Shown: one piece after another, positions 25,801 to 55,543 of the stretch
Layout: every line of letters begins with the position of its first letter
Numbering within the stretch: the stretch's first letter is position 1
NCBI GenBank assembly: GCA_905250125.1
Contig: CAJNOL010000410.1
Span: forward strand, 1-64,000
DNA length: 64,000 bases
Direction: 5' to 3'
Source of the DNA: Rotaria sordida
Taxonomy: Eukaryota; Rotifera; Eurotatoria; Philodinida; Philodinidae
Translations under genes and position numbers: made by a program
Notes under the pieces: model-generated
Told to the model about the DNA's origin: nothing
The model's database searches: none
Seen by the model: the letters and a program-made list of their open reading frames with translations, nothing else

Positions 25801-28800
25801 AACATTTCTTGAATGTCATTATATTCTATGAAAAAGAAAAAGAAAAAATATTTTTTTATATTCATTAGATTAATACGAACAAAAAAGAAACAAGTTAAAT
25901 TTATATTAAAAAAGACATTTTTCTAGAAAAATATTCACAATCGAGATAAAATTGATAATATTCTATTGATATTTTAGGTATGAGTAAGACAATTAAAAAC
26001 TACGAACGATTAAATATCTATTTTCTAGAAAGCAAATATATAATATATAGCACAATGAACATAATATTCTACAAGTTAAACCTAGTTTTTAGAGGATCGT
26101 CATCTTTTCGAAGTTCACATTGAATAAAACACTATTCAATAGATATGAAATCTATATCGATATTATAGAATAGAATGAAAATGTTAGTATGATTTCTATT
26201 CTATTAATTTAAGATAAAATTATAAAAAATAATAAGAATAGCAACAGAAATCAATTCAAACACATAGTTATTTCATTTTTAATTGACATACCTGAGTTAA
26301 TGTTCCTGTTTTATCTGAAAAAATATATTCAATTTGACCTAATTCTTCATTAAGTGATGCTGTACGTGCTTGAGCTTGTATATTATCTGGTTCATAATAC
26401 ATATTATTATCCCAATCGATCCATTTCGATTGTAAAAGACGAATAAATTCTATACTAATATAAAGTGATATTGGTACAACAGTATTCAATAAAATAACAT
26501 AAGAAAGAAAAACAAGTAAACCCATTTGAATAGCACCAGTACGTGAATTCGATGAAATATAAGATTCCCAAGATAAATAAATACGAAATTTAGAACCAAC
26601 ATTATATTCCCAAAATCCACAACCGATCGCCATTATAGAACATATTAGAAATAGAAAAACAAAAATCTACTGAATATTAAATAATCAAGATTTCTAATGA
26701 ATGTACTGAATTCAAGATGCCCATGTACTGAGTCATATATCAGCCGGGTACCTTTTTTCGATATTCAATTACCAGTATGTCACAGAATCTTGATTGATTA
26801 CCCTACTGAGAATTATCTCACGAGCTACCCGAAGTATTGATCGCAGATCCAAACAGAAGTCACTTCAATCGATAGTGCTCGACGAGTTGGTCACGATGGC
26901 ATTAAACGTTTTTCTCCATACTATTTTTTATAGAATTTTCAGGTCGAATTAACCCTATGGAACAATCACATACAAAGTATCAAGCGTTCAGATTGACGGA
27001 TGTGTATTGTATACATTGCTTTATTGATGAATATACTAGACTATCTATTTGATTCTATGTTGAGTGATTGCTTTCAGAGCCCAAAAGCGAACCAAACTGA
27101 ACTCGAACCAGACAAGTTTGGTTCGATCCGATTCGAACCTTAACCATTTATGAGTTTTAAAAAATCGTCTAATATACGTGAAGAAGTGCTCTCATGTTTT
27201 TCAAACAAGTCGCTAGTTGAAAACAAGGTAAAATAGATGAATTGTTAAAATAATACTACATAAATCCAGCTTACTTTGACTTTTTTCTTTACTAGAACCG
27301 AACCTGAACGGTTCATTTCGGACATTGGTTGCTTTTAATGCATCCCAAGTAGTAGTAGTATAACTGTTAGGTGTAGATCTTTTTTCTTTATGAACTGTTT
27401 GACAAGTGGACGTTTATTTTTCTGTCTATAATTGTTCGTAGAGGTAAAATTCAACACTATGGCTTTCTCTCTCTCGCTCGTTCCATTGATGGACGATGTT
27501 CGGTTGAAAAGAAAAAAAGACAATTACAAATCTAACATATTATATTTGACTTGAGAATTTGAAAAACTATGATCCAGCTGCAATCTCTGGTTCACAATCA
27601 ACTTTGCGCCAATGTTTTGTGTCAATGATTTCATACTCCGAGTCAGCTTGTGAGTATCATTCAGCCGACATATCAATTGTTTTCGAGTGTGATCGAGGTT
27701 TACTTAGGTTTTAAGGTGAATTAATGTTCGATATATTACAACTGCAATGATTATCTCCTATGTTTGATGTTCCACAAGTTTAATGAGACCTGAAAATTCT
27801 ATAAAAAAATAGTATGGAAAAAAACGTTTAATGCCATTATAATCAGCTTGTCGAGCTCTATCGATTATAGTAACCTCCCTTCGGATCTGCGATTAACACT
27901 TCTGGTAGTTCCTTTATCAATACATGAGTATTTAGCAAGTACTCGACCAGTTTCTATAGGATTCTTTAAAAAATTTGTCGACAAGTTGGTAGATTAAACA
28001 TTTATAAGCAACTGTGAAGGTACTGAAGTGCATGCAAAGATTTCTGTGATATACTAGTAACAGAGTACTCTTACAGATATGTTGAAGTCAGTATATTCAC
28101 TATGATTATAGAAAATAATTTACTCCTAAGATTATTTTATTTAGCCAATGATCAATTTTGGTTCGTTTAAATTTTGGTTTATCACTATTTTGCATTAGTT
28201 TTGTATCTGGACCAGCATAACATACAACTATAAACGAAAAATAAATATGTATTGAAAATTATAGAAGTTTACATATTAAAGACAATATCATATGAAAAAT
28301 TGAGAATAATTTAACTTACTTCCAAAAGTCCATTCTGTATTTCTTAAACGTGTTCCACGCAATAGAAAATTATCATTTTTTAATGAATATATTTGTTCAT
28401 TCCATTTTAAAGTACCTTCAAATCGAAGAAAATTATTATTCGGTAGTTCACATTCAATTTCAGCTTAAAATACAAATTGATAATTACTAACATCAATCGA
28501 ATGTTTTGTTTTTTTATTTTTATTTTTTTTTACCATCAAATTTCGATAATTTTTCTAAATCATTTTGATGATTAATTGTTATTTCAAGTGCTTCTCGAGG
28601 TTTTAAATTTGTTTCACTAGATAAAATATAAAAATTTTCATTTATTTTTAATTAATAATTTCTAATTACCCATCTAAATCAGCTGTTTCAATTAAACATA
28701 AACCATTAGGTTCACTTGTTGAAATTAATATCATATCAGCCTTAAAATATTTCAATTAATTAAATTAAATAATTCAAAAATATTTTCTTTTTTTTACAGG

Positions 28801-29430
28801 TATAAATTCATTATTATTAATTCGTATTATATCACCAACTTTTATTTCTTTCCAATATTTTCTTATAAGTTCTTTATTAATTAAAATATCACTTCGTCGA
28901 TTATTAATTTGTCTATCACTTCGATATCTTGCCTATAATGAAATAAATATTATAGATTAAAACAACATATATATGTAGAAGAAACAAACAAAATCATCAA
29001 CACCATCTTTGATTGCTGTAACAGCTAGTACAATAATTAATGATAATAAAGTAGTAATTGGTTGAAGTGAACTAATTTGTGGAATAAATAATAAAATAAG
29101 TAGAAATAAAAAGAAAGCATTGGCAAGTCGACGAAATTGTTCAAAAAGATTTTTTGGTAAAAATGTTATTATATTATATTTTGTTGTTGAAATTCTATTT
29201 TTCTTTGAAATAAATAAATAAATAAATAAATTTCAATTAATTATTTGTTAGATTTTATCTTACTGGAAATTTTTTTAATTCATTATATATTGAATTATTA
29301 GCTTTTATTATTCGATTAGCTGCTAAAAATATAGAATAAAGATTAGTGTTATTATTATATCATGATAAAAAAAAAAAAGAAAAACGTTACTTGTAACTTT
29401 ATTTTTATTACAACAAAATATTCTTTGCAT
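22825..29430 (-). CDS. ATP8B: P4-ATPase phospholipid flippase, ATP8B class
   Basis: Complete, 21 exons, 1186 residues: 29430-29391, 29322-29264, 29202-28990, 28932-28798, 28740-28670, 28616-28534, 28463-28320, 28227-28124, 26666-26292, 25825-25499, 25449-25348, 25299-25180, 25129-25032, 24974-24796, 24725-24252, 24183-23960, 23907-23824, 23764-23727, 23630-23193, 23145-23005, 22936-22825. All phases join. P4-ATPases move aminophospholipids from the outer to the cytosolic leaflet using ATP. Seen: NRISTTKYN and [18 protein letters not shown] before the first membrane helix; ELDGETNL-like [18 protein letters not shown] in helix 4; phosphorylated Asp in DKTGTLTQ (about D401); [15 protein letters not shown] (about 679-682); [11 protein letters not shown] (about 831-841); [20 protein letters not shown]; and a C-tail ([10 protein letters not shown]) typical of ATP8B1/2/4. 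Family proteins pair with a CDC50 subunit. The 1457-nt intron 8 carries nested transposons. Confidence 0.95.
26815..27915. mobile_element. Long-arm fold-back element in flippase intron 8
   Basis: The block 26840-26965 (GCAGATCCAAAC..., CGATAGTGCTCGAC, GGCATTAAACGTTTTT, ATAGAATTTTCAGGTC) recurs as its reverse complement at 27778-27900. Arms are about 130-150 nt at high identity. The interior holds a hAT-type element (27075-27327). Total about 1.1 kb. No transposase recognised. It lies wholly inside an intron (26667-28123), so the host gene is not broken. Confidence 0.8.
27075..27327. mobile_element. hAT-type non-autonomous element, 253 bp
   Basis: Begins CAGAGCCCAAAAGCGAACC and ends with the inverted GGTTCATTTCGGACATTG. 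Flanked by 8-bp repeats ATTGCTTT (27067-27074) and GTTGCTTT (27328-27335), 7 of 8 matching. CAG ends plus 8-bp target duplications are the hAT signature. Same family as 52765-52841. Confidence 0.75.
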
Positions 29431-31989
29431 ATTTGTCTATGTACAAACATCAATCTAAAACAATCAATGTATGATATTGAATAAGATCCTTCATTACTGC
29501 TTGCGTATGATGAATGACCTAATTTGTTATTAAAAGAAAATTTTTTGCAAATGTTTTTTTACTAGAAAAGAGTATTTAAATAGAGTGATGATAAGAAGAT
29601 GTCATATGTCAGTTTATGTGTGTCTAAAAGGAAGAGAAAAACTCTCTGTAGAAAATAGAAATGATATAACTTTCTCGATGTATACATTATCGTTCATTAT
29701 AGAAGATTTTGTTACAAAAAAGAATACTTTAGAGCAAGAAAAATCTTATCAAATAAGAATAATTCAATTAAATAGTACTTTAGCGATTTATCCTCTGTTA
29801 TAGTAAATAAAAGACTTAATCTTTTTCTATAATAGCGATAAAAAATTCATTACCTTTAAAAAGGTCAACAGAGGGATCAACAATAATTATTGATGCATTG
29901 TGCTAATAAGAGATTTTCAAGGTTGTAAATGGTGTGTTCTTATTTTTTTTTAAGAAATCGAATATTGACCTATTTTATTTCTCTGTTCTACATTTGAAAT
30001 TGTTGACTGTCTTACGACTTTCATATATCAAAATTAACGTTTGATATCAGCTTCCTTTTTTCTTTATGTCTTTTCGTGCGCAAGAGTATATCTAAAATAT
30101 TTTTGTGTTCTTTTCTTATCTTTATAGATTTATTTCTATAATACGAACTGTCAGGTCTTTAGTTTATTATTATTATTTTTTTTTTGATTTAGTTATTGAA
30201 TGTTTAATAATATATAACTCAAACATTTCGTTTGTAATTATTTTTTATGTTATTCTCAAAGGAAAAACAGCAAACTTCAAGACTGAAGTTTTCGCTGTTT
30301 CGTCCTTGGATCTTTTCTAATTGAATTTTTTTTTTAAATTTTGTAATGAAATGATTTGACAAAAAAAAATATTTCGAATTGAAGGAAATCCAATAAGGAT
30401 TAAATCATTTTTTCTTTCTTGAATGAATTTATTATTATTTAACATACATACTTAAATATTTGCTAGATAAGATAATGTTAATTATCTATGAAGAAATTAT
30501 TAAAATTGATTTGTATAAAGACTAAACCAAAGAATGTATTAGAATTATTCTTTTTATCATTTCAACAAATTGTTCTTTTAATTCAACGCAATTACTATCG
30601 AATATTCTTGTACATCGTTTAATGTCTTTTTCTTTTATATAACTAAGCAAATAACAACAATTGAATAAATCAATATTAACAAATGATAGTTATTACATTT
30701 AATCTTTTAAATTATAATCGTTAACAGTAGGATAAAACAATCAAAAATTAATATTTATTTGCTATATGATGATAGTTGTCCTTCATTGAAGTTTAACAAG
30801 ATATCTCTATGTCTATAACGACCGTACACAATAAATTTATATTTTAATTCTTAGAAAAAAAAAACAAATTTTCACTCTGTATTCAATAATATAGAAACGT
30901 AATTTATTCTTGATTAAATTTTATTCAACAAGTATTGAATTTTTAATAGACAATATTTTGTAGAAATATTATATTGAACTGATTGATATTGTACAGAATT
31001 TTTTCATGGCATCTAATAGAAATAACAGTAAATCTTTTAAATACTAACCATAAACTATGTAGAAAAATAGATTCATTTTTTTAGAAAATATTTTGACTTT
31101 AATGTTTAATTGTTGTTTTGTTACAATCACACCAATTAGCTGGAAATTATTAATTAAATTGTCGAAAAATGCTCGATTAGTGACATTATATTTACATTGA
31201 AATACTTTGAATTCTGTTTCTTTAAATACTTGTTCGTAAGTTGCCGGAGAGCAATAAAAATTGATAAAGATTTATGACAAAGTATATATCGTCATAATAT
31301 ACTTGTATTTATCAAGCATGGTCTTTCGCGCTACAACATTGTCAATCATGTGAATAGGTTTTTTTTATTTTCGCCGAGTTTGTTTTTGTATATTGCCTTA
31401 TTTAATTCTCTGACTCTGTCAGTCCTAAAGGGACCTATAACTAGCATTTAAAAAGACCACGATAAAAAACTGAAAAAGAAAATGAACGATATGAGGAAAA
31501 GATAGTTTTCAAAAATTTAAGAGATAACAACAAGGGAAAAAATAAATAAAAGAAAACAATTCCTGTTCGAAACGTGAAAATAAGTAGAACAGATTGTTTA
31601 TCTAATGATCGATTGTTCTTGAAAAGTAATTATAGATTGCTACAGATTTTTCACCATTGGTATTGTAAATTAATTTAACGAAACTAATGAACATATATGA
31701 GCTTCATGCTTTAGCCCCCTAGGATTGCACTATTTCTAGTTACTCAATATGAAATGGACGTTAAAGTTCAATCTACATATAAGAAAATAATTTAAATTAC
31801 TGAAAAAACAGATAATCTTATATTTTTATTGAACATCATAATGAACAAATAAAGTCCTAGTAGATTATAAAAAGTATTATAAGAATGAGTAACGCTACGG
31901 AAATAAAAATTTTAATTAAACTTCACCCAGTCACTCATTTGCTATTATATTGATATTTAATTCAATTGAAATCGATACATTATTTACTA
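29431..31989. other. AT-rich spacer
   Basis: About 2.6 kb, including the flippase promoter side. I see no gene, no repeat arms and no RNA gene. Small frames at 29585-29803 and 30105-30320 are low-complexity and unsupported. Confidence 0.55.
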
Positions 31990-32693
31990 CTAGCGAGAAC
32001 CCGTGCATGCTGCACGGTAGTTTTTTATCATCGAAAGCAAGTTTTTCGTGAGGATCAGGAGATTATCAGGTGTATTATTAAAATGTTTATTTCCGTTGTA
32101 TTAAAAGAATTTATTTACATAATCTTCATTTTATTCTAAAACAACAAATTTACAAAATTTCTTTGAAAACAATGTTTTTAGTTTTATGTCTTTTACTATT
32201 TTTTTCTTCTTTGATGATTTGTACCTTGATAGACGTTAGAGAGCGAACTCTTGAAAAAGCAACATATAGTTGTTCATGGCTGAAAACTGGTTGTGGTAGA
32301 AGTAGTCCTAATTGATCAAAAGTCTGTCCTTGTGATTTGTTAATAGTCATAGCAAATGAGAGTCGAATAGGAAATTGATGTCTACGCAGCTGAAATGGCA
32401 AAAATGGATCAGACGGTGTCAAAATAATTCTTGGTATTAGAGCTCGGCTTCCTTCGTTAGATCCAGTTGCGACTTCACAATCTATTGTGTGATTTAGTAA
32501 ACGTCGTACAATCAGCCGAATTCCATTGCATAGAACTTGTTGAACGTCAAGGTTGCGAAGAAGCATAACAATTGCACCGATCTTTAGTTTAAGTTTATGA
32601 GGAGGCATTCCTGATGGTGAAAATTCTAGAATCTTTGACCTTTAACCTTTGACCTGGCAGAGAGAAACACACACTGAATATTATATATATAGA
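31990..32693 (-). mobile_element. Internally deleted Helitron, 704 bp
   Basis: Read on the minus strand. The 5' end is TCTATATATATAATATTC (from 32693). The 3' end is a hairpin CCGTGCA-GCA-TGCACGG (32017-32001) followed seven bases later by CTAG (31993-31990). The element sits between A and T, the Helitron target rule, without target duplication. Between the ends it keeps only the last part of the Rep/helicase gene (32150-32640). It probably arose from a full element by deletion, and may be moved by proteins from intact copies. Confidence 0.88.
32150..32640 (-). pseudogene. Helitron helicase (PIF1-like), C-terminal fragment
   Basis: An open frame of about 160 residues ends with a stop at 32150. 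It carries EFSPSGMPPHKLKLKIGAIVMLLRNLD, then FAMTINKSQGQTFD and LYVAFSRVRS: the last conserved motifs of Rep/Helicase proteins of Helitrons (PIF1-type superfamily 1B helicase, motifs V and VI). Normal proteins run to over 1300 residues with a Rep domain before the helicase. Here everything before the last helicase motifs is gone and the element's 5' end follows at once, so the fragment cannot be an active transposase although its own frame is open. Confidence 0.9.
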
Positions 32694-33288
32694 TTATCCT
32701 ATCCAAAATAAAGGGCAGGTTACCATTTTTTTCGAATAATTTTTGATAGGAACGAGATAGAGAGCTGTGGTTTTCACCATTCGAAAGAGCAATATCCGGG
32801 TCATCGATCAGTATGGAACTCGTTAAGATGAAAGATGATTTTTTATAGATACTTTTGGGGCAACACATTTTGTCCTTTGAGTACTTTCACAAAAATCTCA
32901 AACTATGTCAAAATGTAGCTCAAATTACCCTTTTTTTCTCTATAAAATTAATATTTGTTTTATTAAAATCCGCTTAGAAAAAGAGATTGAGAGATAATGA
33001 AATATGTGATAATTTTATAGGGAAGAAAGGGTAATTTGAGTTTGAGCTATATTTTGACATAATTTGAGTTGAGATTATTGTGAAAATACTGAAAGGAGAA
33101 AGTGTTGCTCGAAAAGTCCCTATAAAACAATCATCTTTCGTTTCAATGAGTTCTATACAAATCGATGGCTCGGACATTACTCTTTCGAATGGTGGAAATC
33201 GTAGCTCTCTATCTCGTTCCTATCAAAAGTTATTTGAAGAATGGTAACCTGCCTTTTATTTTGGATCGGATAATAACTACTTGACTGT
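32694..33288. mobile_element. 590-bp hairpin element
   Basis: Two arms of about 230-270 nt are reverse complements at roughly 80-85% identity. For example CCAAAATAAAGGGCAGGTTACC (32703 on) pairs with GGTAACCTGCCTTTTATTTTGG (33243 on), and AGGAACGAGATAGAGAGCT pairs with AGCTCTCTATCTCGTTCCT. Open frames on either arm (32626-32868, 32974-33177) are mirror images and not real genes. The outer end of the left arm is cut by the Helitron. Confidence 0.85.
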
Positions 33289-34359
33289 TTTTTTTTGTAA
33301 TTAAAAGCAAGAGTCTTTTACGAAAATGAATTTTTTTGTTTTAAACATTTTCATTAGATATTATAATTATATAACTTTGAATATTGACTCGAACTATACT
33401 TTTATATAATCTACGTTGATTATGTAGGTTTTTTTTTCTTTATATTTATAATCATTTTCACTCATAAAAATCATTCATCTTTATTACTTTTTCATTAGAA
33501 ATAATCTCACGTCTATCATTAAATCCTTCATTTACTTTATCACAATTGACTAATTCTATTGAAATTGAAAACTAATAAAGAAAAAAAAAGACAATTGACA
33601 TCTCATTCATAAAAGAAACTAAATCTCTTTTTTCCTCACATTCCAAATGTTTTCGCGATTTCCATTAGCACTAAATGCTTAACAAGAATCATATTGACAT
33701 TTAATAAGGAAGTTTATCTTCAAAGAATAATGTTGATCAATTCGATGTTTTTTTTTTGACATCAGTAAGAGAATTATGATTACATCAATCAAATGCTTAT
33801 GATGGAATTTTCAATAGGCTCTTCTAAAGATTATTGAGAGTGTAAAAGACGTAAATGTTCATTTAAACAATATTGAGTAAACTCTACTTTTAGAAATATA
33901 ACAAATCATTGAGATTGTTTACATATGTCATTTTATAAATAGTAGTATATATAATTCTTCAATTTAATTTTAATTTTCTTTAAAAACTATAAATAGTTTT
34001 TCTTTTTTCTATGAAATTTTATTTATTACATATTAATGAAAAAAAAAGTTCTATAAAAACCTTTATCATTAATATAAATTTGTTGATGAATTTTTTCAAA
34101 TGTATCAATTCAATTTTGAATCTTATTCAAGTGAAATACAAATAAATAATTGAACGAACAAGAACATGAATATCTCTAATAGAATCATCATAAAATCAAT
34201 ACAGAATATTTATATTTCTACAACTATGAATTTTCTAAATCATTTTAGAAAAAGATTTTAAATTTCATTAAATATAGAAATTCTATTTATAAATATCAAA
34301 TTATTCATTTAAAATAAATCTATAAAACAAAACAAAATTTTCATTTAGTTCATTAAATA
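33289..34359. other. AT-rich spacer
   Basis: About 1 kb with no recognisable gene or repeat structure. Confidence 0.55.
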
Positions 34360-34840
34360 AAATAATATAACATCCATAATTAATGAATCAACAGTTATTT
34401 CAGCATGAAGTTTTTTTCATTATTTTTAGTAAATTATTTTAATATACTGAATTAAGTTCAATATGTAATGTTTCATCCAATGATTTTGCTGTTATCACAG
34501 AACATAATAATTCACCATGCTTAGCAGCTATTAAGCGACTCATACATGTAATAAATTTTATTAATCTTTTTTTTTTTTTATCATCGACTATTGACAAATA
34601 TTTATATATTGTTCGTGTCATATCAGATAAATTCAATTCATTAATTAAACGGATGCATTGTCGACGTGTTACATTTAGATTACGAAATAAATCTCCAATA
34701 GATTTATTTTTTTGTTAAAAAATGATCGTATTTTTGAAAATTTAGCTTCGGTTTGATCAAGTTTATTTTGTTTTGATATTGCAGAAAATAACGTTGATGC
34801 ATAGCGACTTTCTATATCGAGCACTGGAATTGGTAGATGG
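34360..34840 (-). pseudogene. Broken ATP synthase OSCP (subunit O) copy
   Basis: On the minus strand, one frame (about 34840-34715) reads LPIPVLDIESRYASTLFSAISKQNKLDQTEAKF, matching the start of the mature OSCP (IEGRYATALYSAASKQNKLEQ in animals). After a run of seven A the match continues in another frame (34709-34439): SIGDLFRNLN...MSRLIAAKHGELLCSVITA, the MMSVHRGEVPCTV region. A stop follows (ELNSVY*), and a further frame carries KLHAEITVDSLIMDVI, like KLEAKTDPSILGGMIV. OSCP links the F1 head of mitochondrial ATP synthase to its stator. Two frame changes and a stop, no introns, and the loss of the presequence and C-terminus mark it as a pseudogene, perhaps a retrocopy. Homopolymer sequencing errors could explain a single shift but not all three lesions. 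Confidence 0.8.
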
Positions 34841-35142
34841 TAAAGAATCACACAGAGTTAATAAAACAGATTTTATCGTTTGACATCATAAATTACTTGT
34901 GCTAAATCAACGATTTAGCTAACTACGAAAAAGAACTAATCGACTCACTAGCATTCTTTAGAGTTATCGAAGAAAGAAAGAAAGAAAAAATAAGAAGTTT
35001 TTTTTTCATTGGTTGGAATGAGTCCTCTATTTTTGTGTCGCTTTTAATAATTGATGTCAAAATTAGTATGTGCTAAGACTTCTTTCAGACACATCTTATG
35101 AAAGAAGTCTTGTAATCGATATTGTTTTGTTTTAAATAAAAC

Positions 35143-53879
<18,737 letters not shown>

Positions 53880-54021
53880 ATCCATATATATATATAGTTG
53901 TTGTTTATTTTTTTGTTGTTCTAAATGTTGTAAATTTTTTGTAATTATATTTTAATCTCTTTATGTTATTTTTTTTTTTCGTAAATGTAGTATTTCAATG
54001 TTAAAATAAATATGCTTTTAA

Positions 54022-54025
54022 TGAA

Positions 54026-54056
<31 letters not shown>

Positions 54057-54080
54057 ATATATATATAAACAAATAAATAA
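54022..54080. repeat. AAAT microsatellite
   Basis: About nine tandem AAAT (AATAAA-generating) units, then TA repeats, in the NF1-TIM22 gap. The many AATAAA hexamers could serve as the NF1 polyadenylation signal. Confidence 0.85.
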
Positions 54081-54091
54081 TTTCTTTGTAG
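54081..54091 (+). promoter_or_regulatory. Candidate trans-splice acceptor before TIM22
   Basis: TTTCTTTGTAG, a good polypyrimidine-AG acceptor, ends 2 nt before the TIM22 ATG. With no upstream exon needed for the protein, it fits a spliced-leader acceptor; spliced-leader trans-splicing is known in bdelloid rotifers. It could instead be a cis acceptor for a 5' untranslated exon. Confidence 0.45.
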
Positions 54092-54093
54092 CA

Positions 54094-54942
54094 ATGTCTT
54101 CAAGTGTTTATCAACCACATATATTTGTAAAAAAAGAAGAAAAACCATTATTAGATGAAAGTTTAACAACAAATGGTGATCGACAAATATTTTCAGTACT
54201 TGATCATTTGATGGGTTCACGAAGAAAATGGTCAGGTATTAATAATCGATTAATTCCAAGTGATGGATCAGGACGAATACCAGGAATGGGCTCAGCTGGA
54301 ATGGCACCAGAAGAATTACGTGTAAGAAAATTTATGGAAAGTTGTACATTTAAAGCAATGATTAGTTGTGCTGGAGGTATAGAGATTTTTTTTTTTATAT
54401 TCAATTATAATATTGAAGTTCTATAATTTATTTTTTTTCTTTTAAAAGGTTTTGTATTGGGTATTGGTCTTGGTGTATTTACAGCAAGTATTGATCCAAT
54501 GTCAACAATTCACACAACAACACCAGGTGCAACACCAACATTAAAAGATGTTTGGCGTGAAATGAAAACTCGATCATTGAGTTATGCAAAAAATTTTGCA
54601 ATTGTTGGTTTACTTTTTAGTACAATTGAATGTAACATTGAATCTGTATGAAAATATTATTGATTAAGAACAAAAAAAAAATTTTTTTTTTTTTGTTCAA
54701 TTTTAATTTTAGTATCGAGCAAAATCTGATATTCGAAATGGAACTTATGCTGGTTTTGTTACTGGTGGTTTACTAGGATTTCGTGGTTAGTTTTATTGAA
54801 AATTAAAACAAAAATAAAATAAAATAAATCATTGTGAATTTGTTTTTTTTTTCTAGCTGGACTTCAAGCGGGTGTCATTGGTGCACTTGGTTTTGCTGCT
54901 TTTTCTACAGCTATTGAATATTTTCTTTTGAATTATCATTAA
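54094..54942 (+). CDS. TIMM22: Mitochondrial import translocase subunit Tim22
   Basis: Four exons, 54094-54376, 54449-54645, 54713-54785 and 54857-54942, give 212 residues. Tim22 forms the inner-membrane channel that inserts carrier proteins. Seen: KFMESCTFKAMISCAGGFVLGIGLGVFTASID, the first membrane segment with its conserved Cys; SYAKNFAIVGLLFSTIECNIESYRAKSD, the family signature; then [35 protein letters not shown], two glycine-rich segments. The N-terminal 70 residues are poorly conserved, as usual. Length matches the family. It starts only 214 bp after the NF1 stop, on the same strand. Confidence 0.95.
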
Positions 54943-55543
54943 GATATATTTGTTTTTTTTTAAAATAAAAAAATAACAAATAAAAAAGAATTAACTTATT
55001 TCTATATAATATAACTACATAATATTAGATTAAATCGCTTATATTCTAAGCATACTCTAGTAAGAATTAATAGAGTATGCTGATAATATTTTTGTCAGTT
55101 ATGCCCAACTATTATTTAAGTGAATAGATCATCCCGAAGTACATATGAATGTTTGTTGACTACCTGGACTTCACTCGAACTCCAGTGAGATTCACTGTTA
55201 TATTATGCATTCATAACATTCAATCGAATCAGTTTCTTTTTGACGATCATCATGATATTGTTTTGCAGTTCATTGTAAATTGAAGCATGGAATATATAAG
55301 TTGGTTTTATTTTATGATCTTTTTGTCTTACAGGAAAAAATCGATAAAAAAAAGTAAAAGAGATTTCCAGGATTTGTGTTTTTTTGAAGGGGAAAGTTTT
55401 TCTTATTCAAACCATCTCGATGAAATTCAGAAGTATATGAATACAAATTTCTAAACACTTAGTTCTCCAAGTTTTTCATGATAATCAGCGGAAAAACAAT
55501 GGGTTTTTCTTGAATTATTTTTATTTGGGAATATAGTTAAATA
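54943..55543. other. Spacer after TIM22
   Basis: No gene or repeat recognised up to the Tc1-like terminus at 55544. Confidence 0.55.

Noticed and set aside
32626-33177. Two minus-strand frames of 80 and 67 residues sharing similar words
   Set aside because: They are the two arms of a hairpin element read in opposite senses, not genes.
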